Assembly (NCBI GenBank): GCA_965601455.1
Contig: OZ271831.1
Coordinates: 1,798,001-1,862,000 of the forward strand
Length of the DNA: 64,000 nucleotides
DNA from: JANQEU01 sp965601455
Lineage (GTDB): Bacteria > Bacteroidota > Bacteroidia > Cytophagales > Cyclobacteriaceae
Direction of reading: 5' to 3'
The position numbers were made by a program, and so were the translations under genes. Below are positions 43,591 to 53,473 of the stretch, one piece after another. A model generated the notes under the pieces. It did no database searches and was not told the DNA's origin. It saw nothing but the letters and a program-made list of their open reading frames with translations. Each line of letters opens with the position of its first letter. Position 1 is the stretch's first letter.

Positions 43591-46500
43591 ATGAAAGAGC
43601 AGAAGAAATATTGGAAAGGTCTGGAGGAACTGAATAGGACTCCGGAGTTTGAGAAATACGCAAAAAAAGAGTTCCCTGAGCACCTTCCACTGGACGGCCA
43701 GGATAACGAGCCCACGCGAAGGGATTTTCTAAAAATGATGGGCTTTGGCATTGGGGCAGTTTCGCTTGCAGCTTGTGAAGCTCCTATTCGAAAGGCAATA
43801 CCTTATGTAAAGAAGCCGGAGACGATTGATCCATCTATTCCTAACTATTATGCATCCACGTATGTAAATGGTAGCGATGCTGCAAGTGTCGTTGTTAAAA
43901 CGCGTGAAGGTAGACCGATCAAAATTGAAGGAAACAAGTTGTCATCTACATCAGGTGGAGGTACGAGTCCTCAAATGGAGTCTTCCGTTTTAAGTCTTTA
44001 TGACAAGAAAAGGTATGAATCACCTACTATCGGGGGGGAGAAGGCTTCATGGGATCAGATTGATTCAGATGTTATCGGAGCTCTCTCGTCTGCAGGTAAG
44101 GTTTATTTAGTTTCAAACTCACTTTCAAGCCCGTCGACGGCAAAAGCAATTCAGGCTCTTCAGGAAAAATTTCCATCGATTACGTCGGTGAGCTACGATG
44201 CTTACTCAGTAAGTGGTGCACTTGATGCGAATGAGAGCAATTTTGGAAAAAGGGCACTCCCATCATATGATTTTTCAAAGGCAAAAACAATCGTTGCATT
44301 AGACTCTGATTTCCTTGGGACGCACGCAACCGCCCCACTTAATAACAAGCAATTTGCGGCATCAAGGAAGTTATCGGATAATAAGAAGACAATGTCAAGG
44401 TTGTACTCTTTCGAGAGTAACCTCTCATTAACTGGAGCAAATGCGGATTATCGAGCACCAATAAAGCCGTCCCAATTAGGCTTGTATGCCGCTACACTTT
44501 ACAACCTTATTGCTTCGGATAAAGGAGCTTCATCACTAAATACGCAAGCGCCAGAGGATGACGCAGTACTACGAATGGCCGCACGTGACCTTCTTGCGGC
44601 AGGTTCTAGTTCGATTGTTGTAAGTGATTCGAATGATACAAACGTTCAACTTCTTGTAAATGAGATTAACAACTTGCTCGGAGCCTATGGCAATACCATT
44701 GATCCGGCAAAGAATGTTAAAATAAGGTCTGGAAATGACAAGGAATTCAATGCCTTTATTGACGACTTATCAAGTGGAAACGTCGATGGTGTAGTTTTCT
44801 ACAATTGTAATCCTGTTTATGAGCACAGCAGAGGAGGAGAAATTAGTAACGCAATTGCGGGATTGAAATTCAGTGTATCCACAGCCGACAGACCAGACGA
44901 AACAACCGCATTAGTCTCCCATGTTGCTCCTGACCATCATTTTCTTGAGGCATGGAATGATTTTGAACTTGTAAGTGGAAGTTTTAGCCTTTCACAGCCA
45001 ACTATAAGAAATATTTTCGATACCCGTCAGGCTCAAGATTCATTTCTTTCATGGGCAGGTAGCGAAGTAAGCTACTACGATTTTCTCAGGTCAAATTGGG
45101 AAACCAATATGTTTCCTTTAGTTGATTCCTCTAAGTATTTTGATTTTGATAATTTCTGGGATTCATGTTTACACGATGGTGTGCTTGAATACCCTGTTGA
45201 ATCCGGAGAAATTGCATACGAACCGACCGATTTACCTGCAGTTGAATCTGCCATAAGAAGTACGTATAGTGCTGATAATCAGGGACTAGAACTAGTTCTT
45301 TATCAAAAGAATAGTGTTGGTGTTGGGGTTCAGGCTAACAATCCTTGGCTACAAGAAATGCCCGATCCAATAACCAAAGCGGTTTGGGATAATTATTTAA
45401 CCGTATCACCTCGTCAGGCAGAAGAATGGGGAATTGTTATCGGAGACATGACTACTCAAAAGGTTAATTTGAGTGTTAACGGCAATACTCTTGCTGTACC
45501 AGTAATGCCTCAACCTGGTCAGGCTTATGGTACTTTAGGATTGGCCCTTGGTTACGGACGTACAGTTGTCGGACTAGTTGCAGATAATTTGGGAGTTAAT
45601 GCCTTCCCATTGTCAACAGTCAATAACGGAGCTGTTTCTTTTGCAGTTACCTCAAATGTCTTGGTTGAACCGACTAGTGAAAGCTATCAAATTGCCCAGA
45701 CTCAGACTCACCATACTTACATGGGTAGAGAGACTGTAATTCAAGAAACTACCTTAAAGTCTTATCAGGATGATCCACAATCCGGAAGAATGTTCCCGAA
45801 AATTGCTACATCCGAAGGGTTTAAGAAACCGTATGCCGTTTCTCTATGGAAAGGACATGAGTACGCTAACCATCATTGGGGGCTAACCATTGATTTGAAT
45901 AGTTGTACGGGTTGTGGAACTTGTACGGTTGCTTGTCAAACTGAAAACAACATCCCGGTTGTAGGTAAACAAGAAGTGCTTAACCGTAGGGAAATGCACT
46001 GGATTAGAATTGACAGATATTACAGTTCTAACGCCGAAGAGGGAGATTTAGCTGGTATGGAGAATCCAGCTGATAATCCTGAAGTTACATTCCACCCAAT
46101 GATGTGCCAGCAATGTAACAATGCACCTTGTGAAACTGTTTGTCCAGTTGCTGCCACAACGCATAGCACAGAAGGTCTCAATCAAATGACCTACAATCGA
46201 TGTATTGGTACTAGATATTGTGCAAATAACTGTCCTTATAAAGTAAGAAGATTTAACTGGTTCAAATACCATGACAATGACCAGTTCGATACCAATCTTG
46301 CGATGAGCAATGACTTAGGTAAAATGGTTCTTAACCCTGATGTGACTGTCAGAAGTAGAGGGGTTATGGAGAAATGCTCTTTCTGCGTTCAGCGAATCCA
46401 GGCAGGTAAGCTAACGGCAAAAAGAGAAGGAAGACGTCCGGTTGATGGTGAAATAACCACAGCTTGTGCAGCCTCTTGTCCTTCAGAAGCTCTTGTATTT

Positions 46501-46689
46501 GGAGATATGAAGGATCCTAACAGCAGAATTAGCAAATTGTTAAAGCTAGAAGTGACGGAGAAGGGTGCCGAGGCAAAGGAACCAAGAGCTTATCATGTTC
46601 TGGAAGAGATAAGAGTTATGCCGAATGTATGGTACTTGTCGAAAGTAAGAAATAAAGAATCAAATAAAGAGGAAACCACAAACGCCTAA
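43591..46689 (+). CDS. actB: Alternative Complex III subunit B, molybdopterin-like plus Fe-S protein
   Basis: The 1032-residue protein carries a Tat-type motif (RRDFLKMMGFG, RR at 43-44) and a Cys within a lipobox-like AACE. A molybdopterin oxidoreductase-like domain (about 60-720) without cofactor in known ACIII is followed by a ferredoxin domain (about 750-1000). The ferredoxin domain has four cysteine sets (CTGCGTCTVAC, CQQCNNAPCETVCP, CIGTRYCANNCPY, CSFCVQRI with CAASCP), i.e. three [4Fe-4S] and one [3Fe-4S] in characterised complexes. It carries electrons from quinol to ActA hemes. It starts 20 nt after actA. Confidence 0.95.
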   Translation: MKEQKKYWKGLEELNRTPEFEKYAKKEFPEHLPLDGQDNEPTRRDFLKMMGFGIGAVSLAACEAPIRKAIPYVKKPETIDPSIPNYYASTYVNGSDAASVVVKTREGRPIKIEGNKLSSTSGGGTSPQMESSVLSLYDKKRYESPTIGGEKASWDQIDSDVIGALSSAGKVYLVSNSLSSPSTAKAIQALQEKFPSITSVSYDAYSVSGALDANESNFGKRALPSYDFSKAKTIVALDSDFLGTHATAPLNNKQFAASRKLSDNKKTMSRLYSFESNLSLTGANADYRAPIKPSQLGLYAATLYNLIASDKGASSLNTQAPEDDAVLRMAARDLLAAGSSSIVVSDSNDTNVQLLVNEINNLLGAYGNTIDPAKNVKIRSGNDKEFNAFIDDLSSGNVDGVVFYNCNPVYEHSRGGEISNAIAGLKFSVSTADRPDETTALVSHVAPDHHFLEAWNDFELVSGSFSLSQPTIRNIFDTRQAQDSFLSWAGSEVSYYDFLRSNWETNMFPLVDSSKYFDFDNFWDSCLHDGVLEYPVESGEIAYEPTDLPAVESAIRSTYSADNQGLELVLYQKNSVGVGVQANNPWLQEMPDPITKAVWDNYLTVSPRQAEEWGIVIGDMTTQKVNLSVNGNTLAVPVMPQPGQAYGTLGLALGYGRTVVGLVADNLGVNAFPLSTVNNGAVSFAVTSNVLVEPTSESYQIAQTQTHHTYMGRETVIQETTLKSYQDDPQSGRMFPKIATSEGFKKPYAVSLWKGHEYANHHWGLTIDLNSCTGCGTCTVACQTENNIPVVGKQEVLNRREMHWIRIDRYYSSNAEEGDLAGMENPADNPEVTFHPMMCQQCNNAPCETVCPVAATTHSTEGLNQMTYNRCIGTRYCANNCPYKVRRFNWFKYHDNDQFDTNLAMSNDLGKMVLNPDVTVRSRGVMEKCSFCVQRIQAGKLTAKREGRRPVDGEITTACAASCPSEALVFGDMKDPNSRISKLLKLEVTEKGAEAKEPRAYHVLEEIRVMPNVWYLSKVRNKESNKEETTNA

Positions 46690-46698
46690 TAGGAAGTT

Positions 46699-48066
46699 AT
46701 GATTTCAGAGTCTGCAATACGTGAACCATTAGTAACCGGCGGTAAAACCGTTCATGATGTCTCGGAAGATATCTGTAGAAGAGTAGAAGAGAAGCCAACG
46801 AAATCCTGGATGTTGGGAATGGCAATGTCTCTTGGTGCACTTGTGATTGGTGCTTATTGTGTCCTTATGCTTCTCTGGGAAGGGATAGGAGTATGGGGCT
46901 TAAATAAGACCGTAGGATGGGCCTGGGATATTACAAACTTCGTTTGGTGGGTTGGTATTGGACACGCAGGCACTCTGATTTCGGCTATTCTCTTGTTGTT
47001 CAGACAACGTTGGAGAATGTCTATTAACCGCGCGGCTGAGGCAATGACGATTTTTGCGGTAATCTGTGCTGCTATGTTTCCCGGACTCCATATGGGTAGA
47101 CTTTGGTTAGGTTTCTATTGGGCACTTCCACTACCTAATACATTTGGTTCTCTGTGGGTTAACTTCAATTCGCCTCTACTTTGGGATGTTTTTGCGATTA
47201 GTACCTACTTTTCCGTATCTCTTGTTTTCTGGTACATTGGACTAATCCCTGACTTTGCGACAATTAGAGATAGGGCGACAAATAAAATAAGTAAAGCAAT
47301 CTACGGGGGATTGAGTTTTGGATGGGATGGTGCCACTAAGACCTGGGGTAGATATGAGACAGTGGCTTTGGTGCTTGCAGGGCTTGCCACTCCTCTGGTA
47401 TTGTCAGTGCACACAATTGTATCCTTTGATTTTGCAACCTCTGTAATCCCGGGTTGGCACACAACCATATTTCCTCCATACTTTGTAGCCGGGGCAATAT
47501 TCTCTGGATTTGCGATGGTTTTGACCTTGTTGCTGGTAACCAGAAAGGTTTACAAACTTGAAGACTACATCACCATCCAGCACATTGAGCTGATGAACAT
47601 AGTGATCATCATAACGGGCTCAATTGTAGGGATTGCATATATCACTGAATTATTTATTGCCTGGTACTCAGGTGTAGAATACGAGCAGTATGCATTTCTA
47701 AACAGAGTGTCAGGTCCTTACTGGTGGGCATACTGGTCGATGATGACCTGTAATGTGATATCACCTCAGCTTTTCTGGTTCAAGAAAATCAGGACAAACC
47801 TTGCGGCAACATTTGTATTATCCATTGTTGTAAATATTGGAATGTGGTTCGAACGATTTGTGATTATCGTTACCTCATTACATAGGGATTATTTGCCTTC
47901 ATCCTGGGCAATGTTTTATCCGACTATTTATGATATGGGCATGTACTTGTTTTCATTTGGATTTTTCTTCACGGCATTTTTACTGTTCGCGAAATACTTT
48001 CCTGTGATTAACATGGCTGAGGTTAAAAGTATTGTAATGGCAACTGGCGAAAAAGTTTCAAAATAA
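46699..48066 (+). CDS. actC: Alternative Complex III subunit C, NrfD/PsrC-like quinol-binding protein
   Basis: The 455-residue protein has about 10 membrane helices and NrfD-family features, for example GMAMSLGALVIGAYCVLMLLWEG, WGLNKTVGWAWDITNFVWWVGIGHAGTLISAILLLFRQRWRMSINRAAEAMTIFAV and FPGLHMGR. It is the main quinol oxidation site of ACIII and may take part in proton translocation. It follows actB by 9 nt and overlaps the actD ATG by one base (TAATG). Confidence 0.96.
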   Translation: MISESAIREPLVTGGKTVHDVSEDICRRVEEKPTKSWMLGMAMSLGALVIGAYCVLMLLWEGIGVWGLNKTVGWAWDITNFVWWVGIGHAGTLISAILLLFRQRWRMSINRAAEAMTIFAVICAAMFPGLHMGRLWLGFYWALPLPNTFGSLWVNFNSPLLWDVFAISTYFSVSLVFWYIGLIPDFATIRDRATNKISKAIYGGLSFGWDGATKTWGRYETVALVLAGLATPLVLSVHTIVSFDFATSVIPGWHTTIFPPYFVAGAIFSGFAMVLTLLLVTRKVYKLEDYITIQHIELMNIVIIITGSIVGIAYITELFIAWYSGVEYEQYAFLNRVSGPYWWAYWSMMTCNVISPQLFWFKKIRTNLAATFVLSIVVNIGMWFERFVIIVTSLHRDYLPSSWAMFYPTIYDMGMYLFSFGFFFTAFLLFAKYFPVINMAEVKSIVMATGEKVSK

Positions 48067-48599
48067 TGGCACAAGGAAACGAATTTTTAGTTGGGATTTT
48101 CGATGACGAGCAAGTCCTTCTGACTGGGATTAAGGGAATAAGAGGCAGTGGTGTGAAGATACACGAAGTATACAGTCCATTTCCTGTCCACGGTGCAGAA
48201 GACGCACTCGGATACAAGAGATCTAGAATTTCAATCGCGGCATTCATATTCGGCCTGTTGGGCACATCCCTTGCCTTAACCATGCAAATTGGTATGATGG
48301 GTGTTGACTGGCCAATGATTATTGGAGGTAAGGACTTCATTCCAATCCCTTCGTTTGTTCCTGTTACTTTCGAGCTTACCGTTTTATTAGCATCATTCGG
48401 AATGGTTGGAACATTTTTCGTGATCAGCAACCTGAAGCCTTGGGGTAAGCCGAAACTGTTTGATATACGAATAACTGATGACAAACACGTAATGGCTATC
48501 GACTTGTCTAAAAACTCAATTGATGAGAAAGGGATAGACAAAATATTAAGAGATAATGGTGCAAGTGAGGTCAACAAAAAGAATTATGATGAACTATAA
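48066..48599 (+). CDS. actD: Alternative Complex III subunit D (DUF3341)
   Basis: The 177-residue protein has the DUF3341 pattern: FLVGIFDDEQVLLTGIKGIRGSGVKIHEVYSPFPVHGAEDALGYKRSRISIAAFIFGLLG. Two membrane helices (about 55-78 and 98-122) surround a loop with DWPMIIGGKDFIPIPSFVPVTFELTVL. In ACIII structures ActD anchors the complex at the cytoplasmic side. The start overlaps actC; the end overlaps actE by about 14 bp. Confidence 0.95.
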   Translation: MAQGNEFLVGIFDDEQVLLTGIKGIRGSGVKIHEVYSPFPVHGAEDALGYKRSRISIAAFIFGLLGTSLALTMQIGMMGVDWPMIIGGKDFIPIPSFVPVTFELTVLLASFGMVGTFFVISNLKPWGKPKLFDIRITDDKHVMAIDLSKNSIDEKGIDKILRDNGASEVNKKNYDEL

Positions 48600-49239
48600 A
48601 CTGAGACTGGTAGGATTAGTTTTTATAGGAAGTGTACTGGTAAGTTGTACTGCTGGGCCTGACGATGCGGGAGTGGAGTATGCACCAAATATGTACCATT
48701 CTGTTCCCTACGAGCCGTTATCGCAAATAACAGATGAGGAAGCTGGAAGATGGGTCAATATCCTAGACCCTGTGATCAGCTATGACGATAAAAGAGGTGC
48801 GGACCAAGACGCCGCTGAGTACTACAACTCAAATCCAAATAATCCATTCCGGATGACCATGCTTGAACCTGTCGAGGGTACAGTCAGAAGGGGAGCTTAC
48901 CTTAAACCCCGTATTGCTCCGGATGATTATGAAGCCGCAGCAGAACTATTGGTAAATCCATTAGATTCCACGGAGGCATTGGTCAACGAAGGAAAAATAC
49001 TATATGATAGATTTTGTGAGCATTGTCATGGAGCAGGAGGAAATGGTGATGGCCTTGTTGCAGAGCAATATCCTGGTATAGCTAACCTGAATGGCGCAGC
49101 CTATGTAGGTTTAAAAGAGGGCCATATTTTTCAGGTTATAACACATGGAAAAGGTCTAATGGGTGCACATGGATCCCAGATAAGCGAAGAGGATCGATGG
49201 AAGATTGCTCGGTATGTTAAAGTTCTACAGGCAAAATAA
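48586..49239 (+). CDS. actE: Alternative Complex III subunit E, monoheme cytochrome c lipoprotein
   Basis: The protein has 217 residues from the ATG at 48586 (another ATG follows immediately). It begins with a lipoprotein signal (LVGLVFIGSVLVSC, lipobox Cys). A c-type heme motif CEHCH is near residue 143, and a likely axial Met lies in GKGLMGAHGS. This is the periplasmic electron donor subunit of ACIII. A longer frame from 48556 adds a charged N-terminus incompatible with a lipoprotein signal, so I rejected it. The gene start overlaps actD. Confidence 0.94.
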   Translation: MMNYKLRLVGLVFIGSVLVSCTAGPDDAGVEYAPNMYHSVPYEPLSQITDEEAGRWVNILDPVISYDDKRGADQDAAEYYNSNPNNPFRMTMLEPVEGTVRRGAYLKPRIAPDDYEAAAELLVNPLDSTEALVNEGKILYDRFCEHCHGAGGNGDGLVAEQYPGIANLNGAAYVGLKEGHIFQVITHGKGLMGAHGSQISEEDRWKIARYVKVLQAK

Positions 49240-49244
49240 GAGAA

Positions 49245-50531
49245 ATGGAGACTCCACAAACTGTTGAAGAAAGATTTGAATTTTCGGCAAGAGCCAAGAA
49301 AAACCTGCTAATTGTCATTGGCGTCGGAGTGGTTCTGACCATTCTCGGCATCATCCTAATGAATATGGGGGGTGGTCATAGTGGCGAAGAAGCTGGAGGT
49401 GAACATGGTTTTCACTGGACTAAAAGGCTTTTTGCCAGTATCTGGATTAATAATGTATTTTTCACAGGAATTTCCGTAGTTGGTGTCCTGTTTTTTGCCA
49501 TTCAGTATGCTGCTCAAGCGGGATGGTCAGCTGGATTGAAGAGAATACCTTTTGCCTTTGGTAATTGGCTACCGATAGCAGGTGTTCTCATGTTAGTATC
49601 TTTTGTTCTCTTCGGACATGATATTTTTCATTGGACACATCATACACTTTATGATCCTTCCTCTTCTGAATTCGACTATATCATTGATGGTAAAAAGGGT
49701 TATTTCTTTTGGCCACTAGCCGATCATCCTTCGATTCCTGTGTTTTTCTACTTTCGCATGGTAGTTTTCTTTGGAGTCTGGTATTGGTTGTTTCTTAAGC
49801 TCAAAAAACTGGCCTTCTCAGAGGACTTAGAGGGTGGTAATGATAAGTGGTTCCAATTAAGAAAGTATTCTGCTATTTTCATTGTTTTCTTTGGCGTATC
49901 ATCTTCCATCGCTGCTTGGGATTGGTTAATGTCTATAGACACCCACTGGTTTAGTACCATGTACGGTTGGTACACTTTTGCCAGTTGGTGGGTAACGACT
50001 TTGGCCATTACGGCATTGGTTATTGTTCTATTGAAAGATCAGGGTCTACTTTCTGTAGTAAATGCAAACCACCTGCATGACCTTGGAAAGTTCGTCTTTG
50101 CATTTTCAGTTTTCTGGACATACATATGGTTTTCTCAATTCCTATTGATTTACTATGCAAACATTCCTGAAGAGACTATTTACTACGTAGAACGATGGAA
50201 AAGTGACAAATACGCCCCGGTGTTTTTTATGAACTTAGTACTGAACTTCTTTCTGCCATTTCTGTTATTAATGACAAGGGATTCTAAGAGACATTCTAGA
50301 TTCCTGAAGGTGATCACTCCGATAGTAATAGTTGGTCACTGGTTCGATTTCTACCAGATGGTGACACCTGGCGTATTGAAAGAAAATGGAGGGTTTGGAT
50401 TTTTGGAGATAGGAATTGTTTTGATTTACGCGGGTGCATTCTTATATGTATTCCTCAGTAACCTGGCAAAAGCACCTTTGTTTGCCAAGAATCACCCAAT
50501 GTTACAAGAAAGTTTACATCATCATATTTAA
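49245..50531 (+). CDS. actF: Alternative Complex III subunit F, membrane protein
   Basis: The 428-residue protein has about 10 membrane helices. It resembles ActC-like PsrC proteins but lacks most quinol residues, as expected for ActF: SIWINNVFFTGISVVGVLFFAIQYAAQAGWSAGLKRIPFAFGNWLP, AAWDWLMSIDTHWFSTMYGWYTFASWWVT, FWTYIWFSQFLLIYYANIPEETIYYV. It pairs with ActC in the membrane. It sits 5 nt after actE and 11 nt before coxB, joining the ACIII and oxidase parts of the operon. Confidence 0.95.
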   Translation: METPQTVEERFEFSARAKKNLLIVIGVGVVLTILGIILMNMGGGHSGEEAGGEHGFHWTKRLFASIWINNVFFTGISVVGVLFFAIQYAAQAGWSAGLKRIPFAFGNWLPIAGVLMLVSFVLFGHDIFHWTHHTLYDPSSSEFDYIIDGKKGYFFWPLADHPSIPVFFYFRMVVFFGVWYWLFLKLKKLAFSEDLEGGNDKWFQLRKYSAIFIVFFGVSSSIAAWDWLMSIDTHWFSTMYGWYTFASWWVTTLAITALVIVLLKDQGLLSVVNANHLHDLGKFVFAFSVFWTYIWFSQFLLIYYANIPEETIYYVERWKSDKYAPVFFMNLVLNFFLPFLLLMTRDSKRHSRFLKVITPIVIVGHWFDFYQMVTPGVLKENGGFGFLEIGIVLIYAGAFLYVFLSNLAKAPLFAKNHPMLQESLHHHI

Positions 50532-50542
50532 ATTAGTCTAGG

Positions 50543-51613
50543 ATGAATTTGATTATTGGTTTAGCGGTTGTTTTGATATTGGTGATTCTCATCACCATAT
50601 TCAGGGTATCTACGCTGGTAAGCATTGTGAAAGGGGATTCGCAGAAAAGGGTAGTACCTAGTGCGAACAGGACCCAAGCAATGCTTATGATGCTATTTCT
50701 AATAGCGGGAATTGTTGGGTTCTTTTACTATTCCTTTGGAGGGCTTGATGATGATTACACACTGCCGGTTGCCTCTGAGCATGGAGTAGTGACCGACAGA
50801 CTCTTTTGGATCACGATGGCGATAACTTGCTTCGTTTTTATCGTCACTCAGATATTTCTTTTTGGTTTTGCCTATAAATATCAACACAGTGAAGATCGAA
50901 AGGCTGACTTTTATCCCCATAATAACACCTTGGAGGTCATATGGACCTCGATTCCTGCTGTCGTTTTGGCTCTACTTATATTGTCTGGATTAAAGGCTTG
51001 GCAAGATATTACCGGACCAGCACCGGAAGATGTTGAAGTTGTAGAGATAATGGGATATCAATACTCCTGGGCAGCAAGGTATCCGGGATCAGATAATCAA
51101 CTCGGTCAATCTGACTATCAGAAAATCGATGCGACCAATCAAATGGGTATAGATTTCACTGACAGAGCATCTTTTGATGATTTCATACCCCGTGAGATTC
51201 ATATACCAAAAGGACAACCAGTTGAATTTAGAATTCGAGCGAGAGACGTGATTCATAGCGTATTCCAACCACACTTCAGAATGCAGATGAATGCTGTACC
51301 AGGAATGCCTACAAGATTTTGGTTTGTTCCCTCAAAATCTACGGCGGAGATGCGCAATGAAACAGGCAATCCAGATTTCAATTACGAACTGGTTTGTAAC
51401 AAGATTTGTGGCTTCGGTCATTTCGGAATGAAGTACATAATTGTAGTTGATGAACCCGAAGAATACGAAGAATGGTACAAAAGCCAGGATCCCTGGCTAA
51501 AGCAGAATGCGAGTTACCTGAGTGAGGTTTCTAACGACCTCAGGGAAGCGGCGAGGATAGCCTCTGGTCTTGATCAGAGCGAGAAGTATAAGTTAAGTAG
51601 TAGTACAAAATAG
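50543..51613 (+). CDS. coxB: cytochrome c oxidase subunit II (CuA)
   Basis: The 356-residue protein has three N-terminal membrane helices (about 1-20, 45-65, 90-118), one more than usual. A cupredoxin domain with the CuA site follows: H in DVIHSVFQPHFRMQMNAVPGMPTRFWF, C-x3-C-x3-H in CNKICGFGH, and M in GHFGMKY. The residue between the CuA cysteines that is Glu in many enzymes is Lys here. No cytochrome c domain is fused, unlike typical caa3 subunit II. It accepts electrons from ACIII cytochromes. Confidence 0.94.
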   Translation: MNLIIGLAVVLILVILITIFRVSTLVSIVKGDSQKRVVPSANRTQAMLMMLFLIAGIVGFFYYSFGGLDDDYTLPVASEHGVVTDRLFWITMAITCFVFIVTQIFLFGFAYKYQHSEDRKADFYPHNNTLEVIWTSIPAVVLALLILSGLKAWQDITGPAPEDVEVVEIMGYQYSWAARYPGSDNQLGQSDYQKIDATNQMGIDFTDRASFDDFIPREIHIPKGQPVEFRIRARDVIHSVFQPHFRMQMNAVPGMPTRFWFVPSKSTAEMRNETGNPDFNYELVCNKICGFGHFGMKYIIVVDEPEEYEEWYKSQDPWLKQNASYLSEVSNDLREAARIASGLDQSEKYKLSSSTK

Positions 51614-51628
51614 GTAGATAAAAGCATC

Positions 51629-53473
51629 ATGTCAGTAACCGACGTTCAAATTTCAGAAGATTTAGCTCATGATGATCACCACGATGATCACCATGATCAG
51701 CCATTTATTTATAAGTATATATTTTCAACGGACCACAAGACTATTGCCAAACAATTCCTGATCACAGGAATATTCTGGGCAATCATCGGAGGTGGACTTT
51801 CAGTTATATTCCGGCTTCAGCTTGGATTTCCGGATTTGAGTCTTGAATTCCTTCGACCAATACTTGGTGGTTGGATTTCAGAAGCAGGAAAGTTGGATCC
51901 CGAGTTCTACCTTGCTCTGGTAACCATGCACGGAACCATTATGGTATTCTTTGTGCTAACTGCCGGGTTAAGTGGAACGTTTTCTAATTTCCTTATCCCC
52001 CTACAGATAGGTGCGAGAGACATGGCAAGTGGTTTTATGAACATGCTTTCTTATTGGTTTTTCTTCCTATCAAGTGTGGTTATGTTCATTTCGTTGTTCC
52101 TGGAAACAGGTCCGGCAAGTGGAGGTTGGACAGTCTATCCGCCTTTAAGCGCATTACCTCAGGCGATGTCAGGCTCCGGGGCTGGAATGACTTTATGGCT
52201 GGTTTCTATGGTGTTTTTTATTGCATCAACATTGCTTGGTGGAATAAACTACATCACGACGGTTATTAACCTTCGAACTGAAGGAATGTCCTTCCAGAGA
52301 CTGCCTTTAACTATTTGGGCATTCTTCATCACGGCAGTCATTGGTTTATTATCATTCCCTGTACTGTTTTCGGCAGCACTCTTACTTGTATTTGATCGAT
52401 CATTCGGTACAAGTTTTTATTTATCTGAAATCTTTATTGCCGGCGAGGCTCTTCCTAATATGGGAGGAAGCCCAATTCTTTACCAGCATTTATTCTGGTT
52501 CCTCGGCCATCCTGAAGTATATATAGTAATTCTACCAGCGTTGGGTATTACCTCAGAGATCATATCAACGAACTCCAGAAAACCAATCTTTGGATACAAA
52601 GCCATGATTCTCTCAATGTTGGCAATTGCGTTCCTGTCGTTCATCGTATGGGCGCATCATATGTTTGTTTCAGGGATGAATCCTTTCCTTGGATCCGTAT
52701 TTACATTATTGACATTGATCATTGCTGTACCATCTGCGGTTAAGGCATTTAACTATATAACTACCTTATGGAAGGGTAACATTGTCTTTACACCAGCCAT
52801 GTTATTTTCAATTGGACTGGTGTCATTCTTTATTTCCGGAGGTCTCACAGGTATTTTCCTCGGTAACTCAGCCTTAGATATAGCATTACACGACACCTAT
52901 TTCGTTGTAGCTCACTTCCACCTGGTTATGGGAAGTGCTTCATTCTTTGGATTACTTGCTGGAGTTTACCATTGGTTCCCTAAGATGTTCGGAAGAATGA
53001 TGGATGAGAAGTTAGGCTACCTGCATTTCTGGTTGACCTTTGTAGGAGTATACCTTGTATTCTTCCCTTTACATTATATTGGAATTGCTGGATTCCCAAG
53101 AAGATACTATTCCTTCACAAACTTTGATACTTTCGGCGGATTTGGTGACCTCAATGCTTTTGTAAGTTTTGCGGCAGTAATCACATTTGCAGCTCAGTTC
53201 ATTTTCCTTTTCAACTTCTTTTATAGTATTTGGAAAGGTAGAAAAGCTCCGGCAAATCCTTGGAAATCAAATACCTTAGAATGGACAACACCAAGAGTTC
53301 CGGAACATGGAAACTGGCCTGGTGCAATTCCAAAGGTGTACAGGTGGGCATACGACTACTCTAAACCAGGAGCACCTGATGACTTCATTCCTCAGCATAT
53401 TCCATTGTCTGAGACGCCTGAATCAAATCTTCCCCATGAGCAGGAAGAGCTGCAGGCTAGTAAAAGTAAATGA
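51629..53473 (+). CDS. coxA: cytochrome c oxidase subunit I
   Basis: The 614-residue heme-copper oxidase has 12 core helices. Key sites include the low-spin heme H in VTMHGTIMVFF, the CuB His-Tyr pair in LFWFLGHPEVYIVILP, WAHHMFVSGMNP, and the heme A ligands in HDTYFVVAHFHLVMGS. YIVILPALG and VWAHHM indicate a type A enzyme that pumps protons. The N-terminus holds a conspicuous His/Asp run (HDDHHDDHHD, about 14-23) that might bind metal. The gene stop overlaps the start of ctaA by 4 bp. Confidence 0.96.
   Translation: MSVTDVQISEDLAHDDHHDDHHDQPFIYKYIFSTDHKTIAKQFLITGIFWAIIGGGLSVIFRLQLGFPDLSLEFLRPILGGWISEAGKLDPEFYLALVTMHGTIMVFFVLTAGLSGTFSNFLIPLQIGARDMASGFMNMLSYWFFFLSSVVMFISLFLETGPASGGWTVYPPLSALPQAMSGSGAGMTLWLVSMVFFIASTLLGGINYITTVINLRTEGMSFQRLPLTIWAFFITAVIGLLSFPVLFSAALLLVFDRSFGTSFYLSEIFIAGEALPNMGGSPILYQHLFWFLGHPEVYIVILPALGITSEIISTNSRKPIFGYKAMILSMLAIAFLSFIVWAHHMFVSGMNPFLGSVFTLLTLIIAVPSAVKAFNYITTLWKGNIVFTPAMLFSIGLVSFFISGGLTGIFLGNSALDIALHDTYFVVAHFHLVMGSASFFGLLAGVYHWFPKMFGRMMDEKLGYLHFWLTFVGVYLVFFPLHYIGIAGFPRRYYSFTNFDTFGGFGDLNAFVSFAAVITFAAQFIFLFNFFYSIWKGRKAPANPWKSNTLEWTTPRVPEHGNWPGAIPKVYRWAYDYSKPGAPDDFIPQHIPLSETPESNLPHEQEELQASKSK

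Noticed and set aside
48023..48577. 184-codon minus-strand frame opposite actD
   Set aside because: It covers a well-supported ACIII gene and has Ser/Pro/Ile-rich shadow composition.
51660..51720. His/Asp-rich coxA start as a sequencing repeat artefact
   Set aside because: The codons are varied (GATGATCACCACGATGATCAC) and remain in frame with a normal subunit I start, so I treated it as real.
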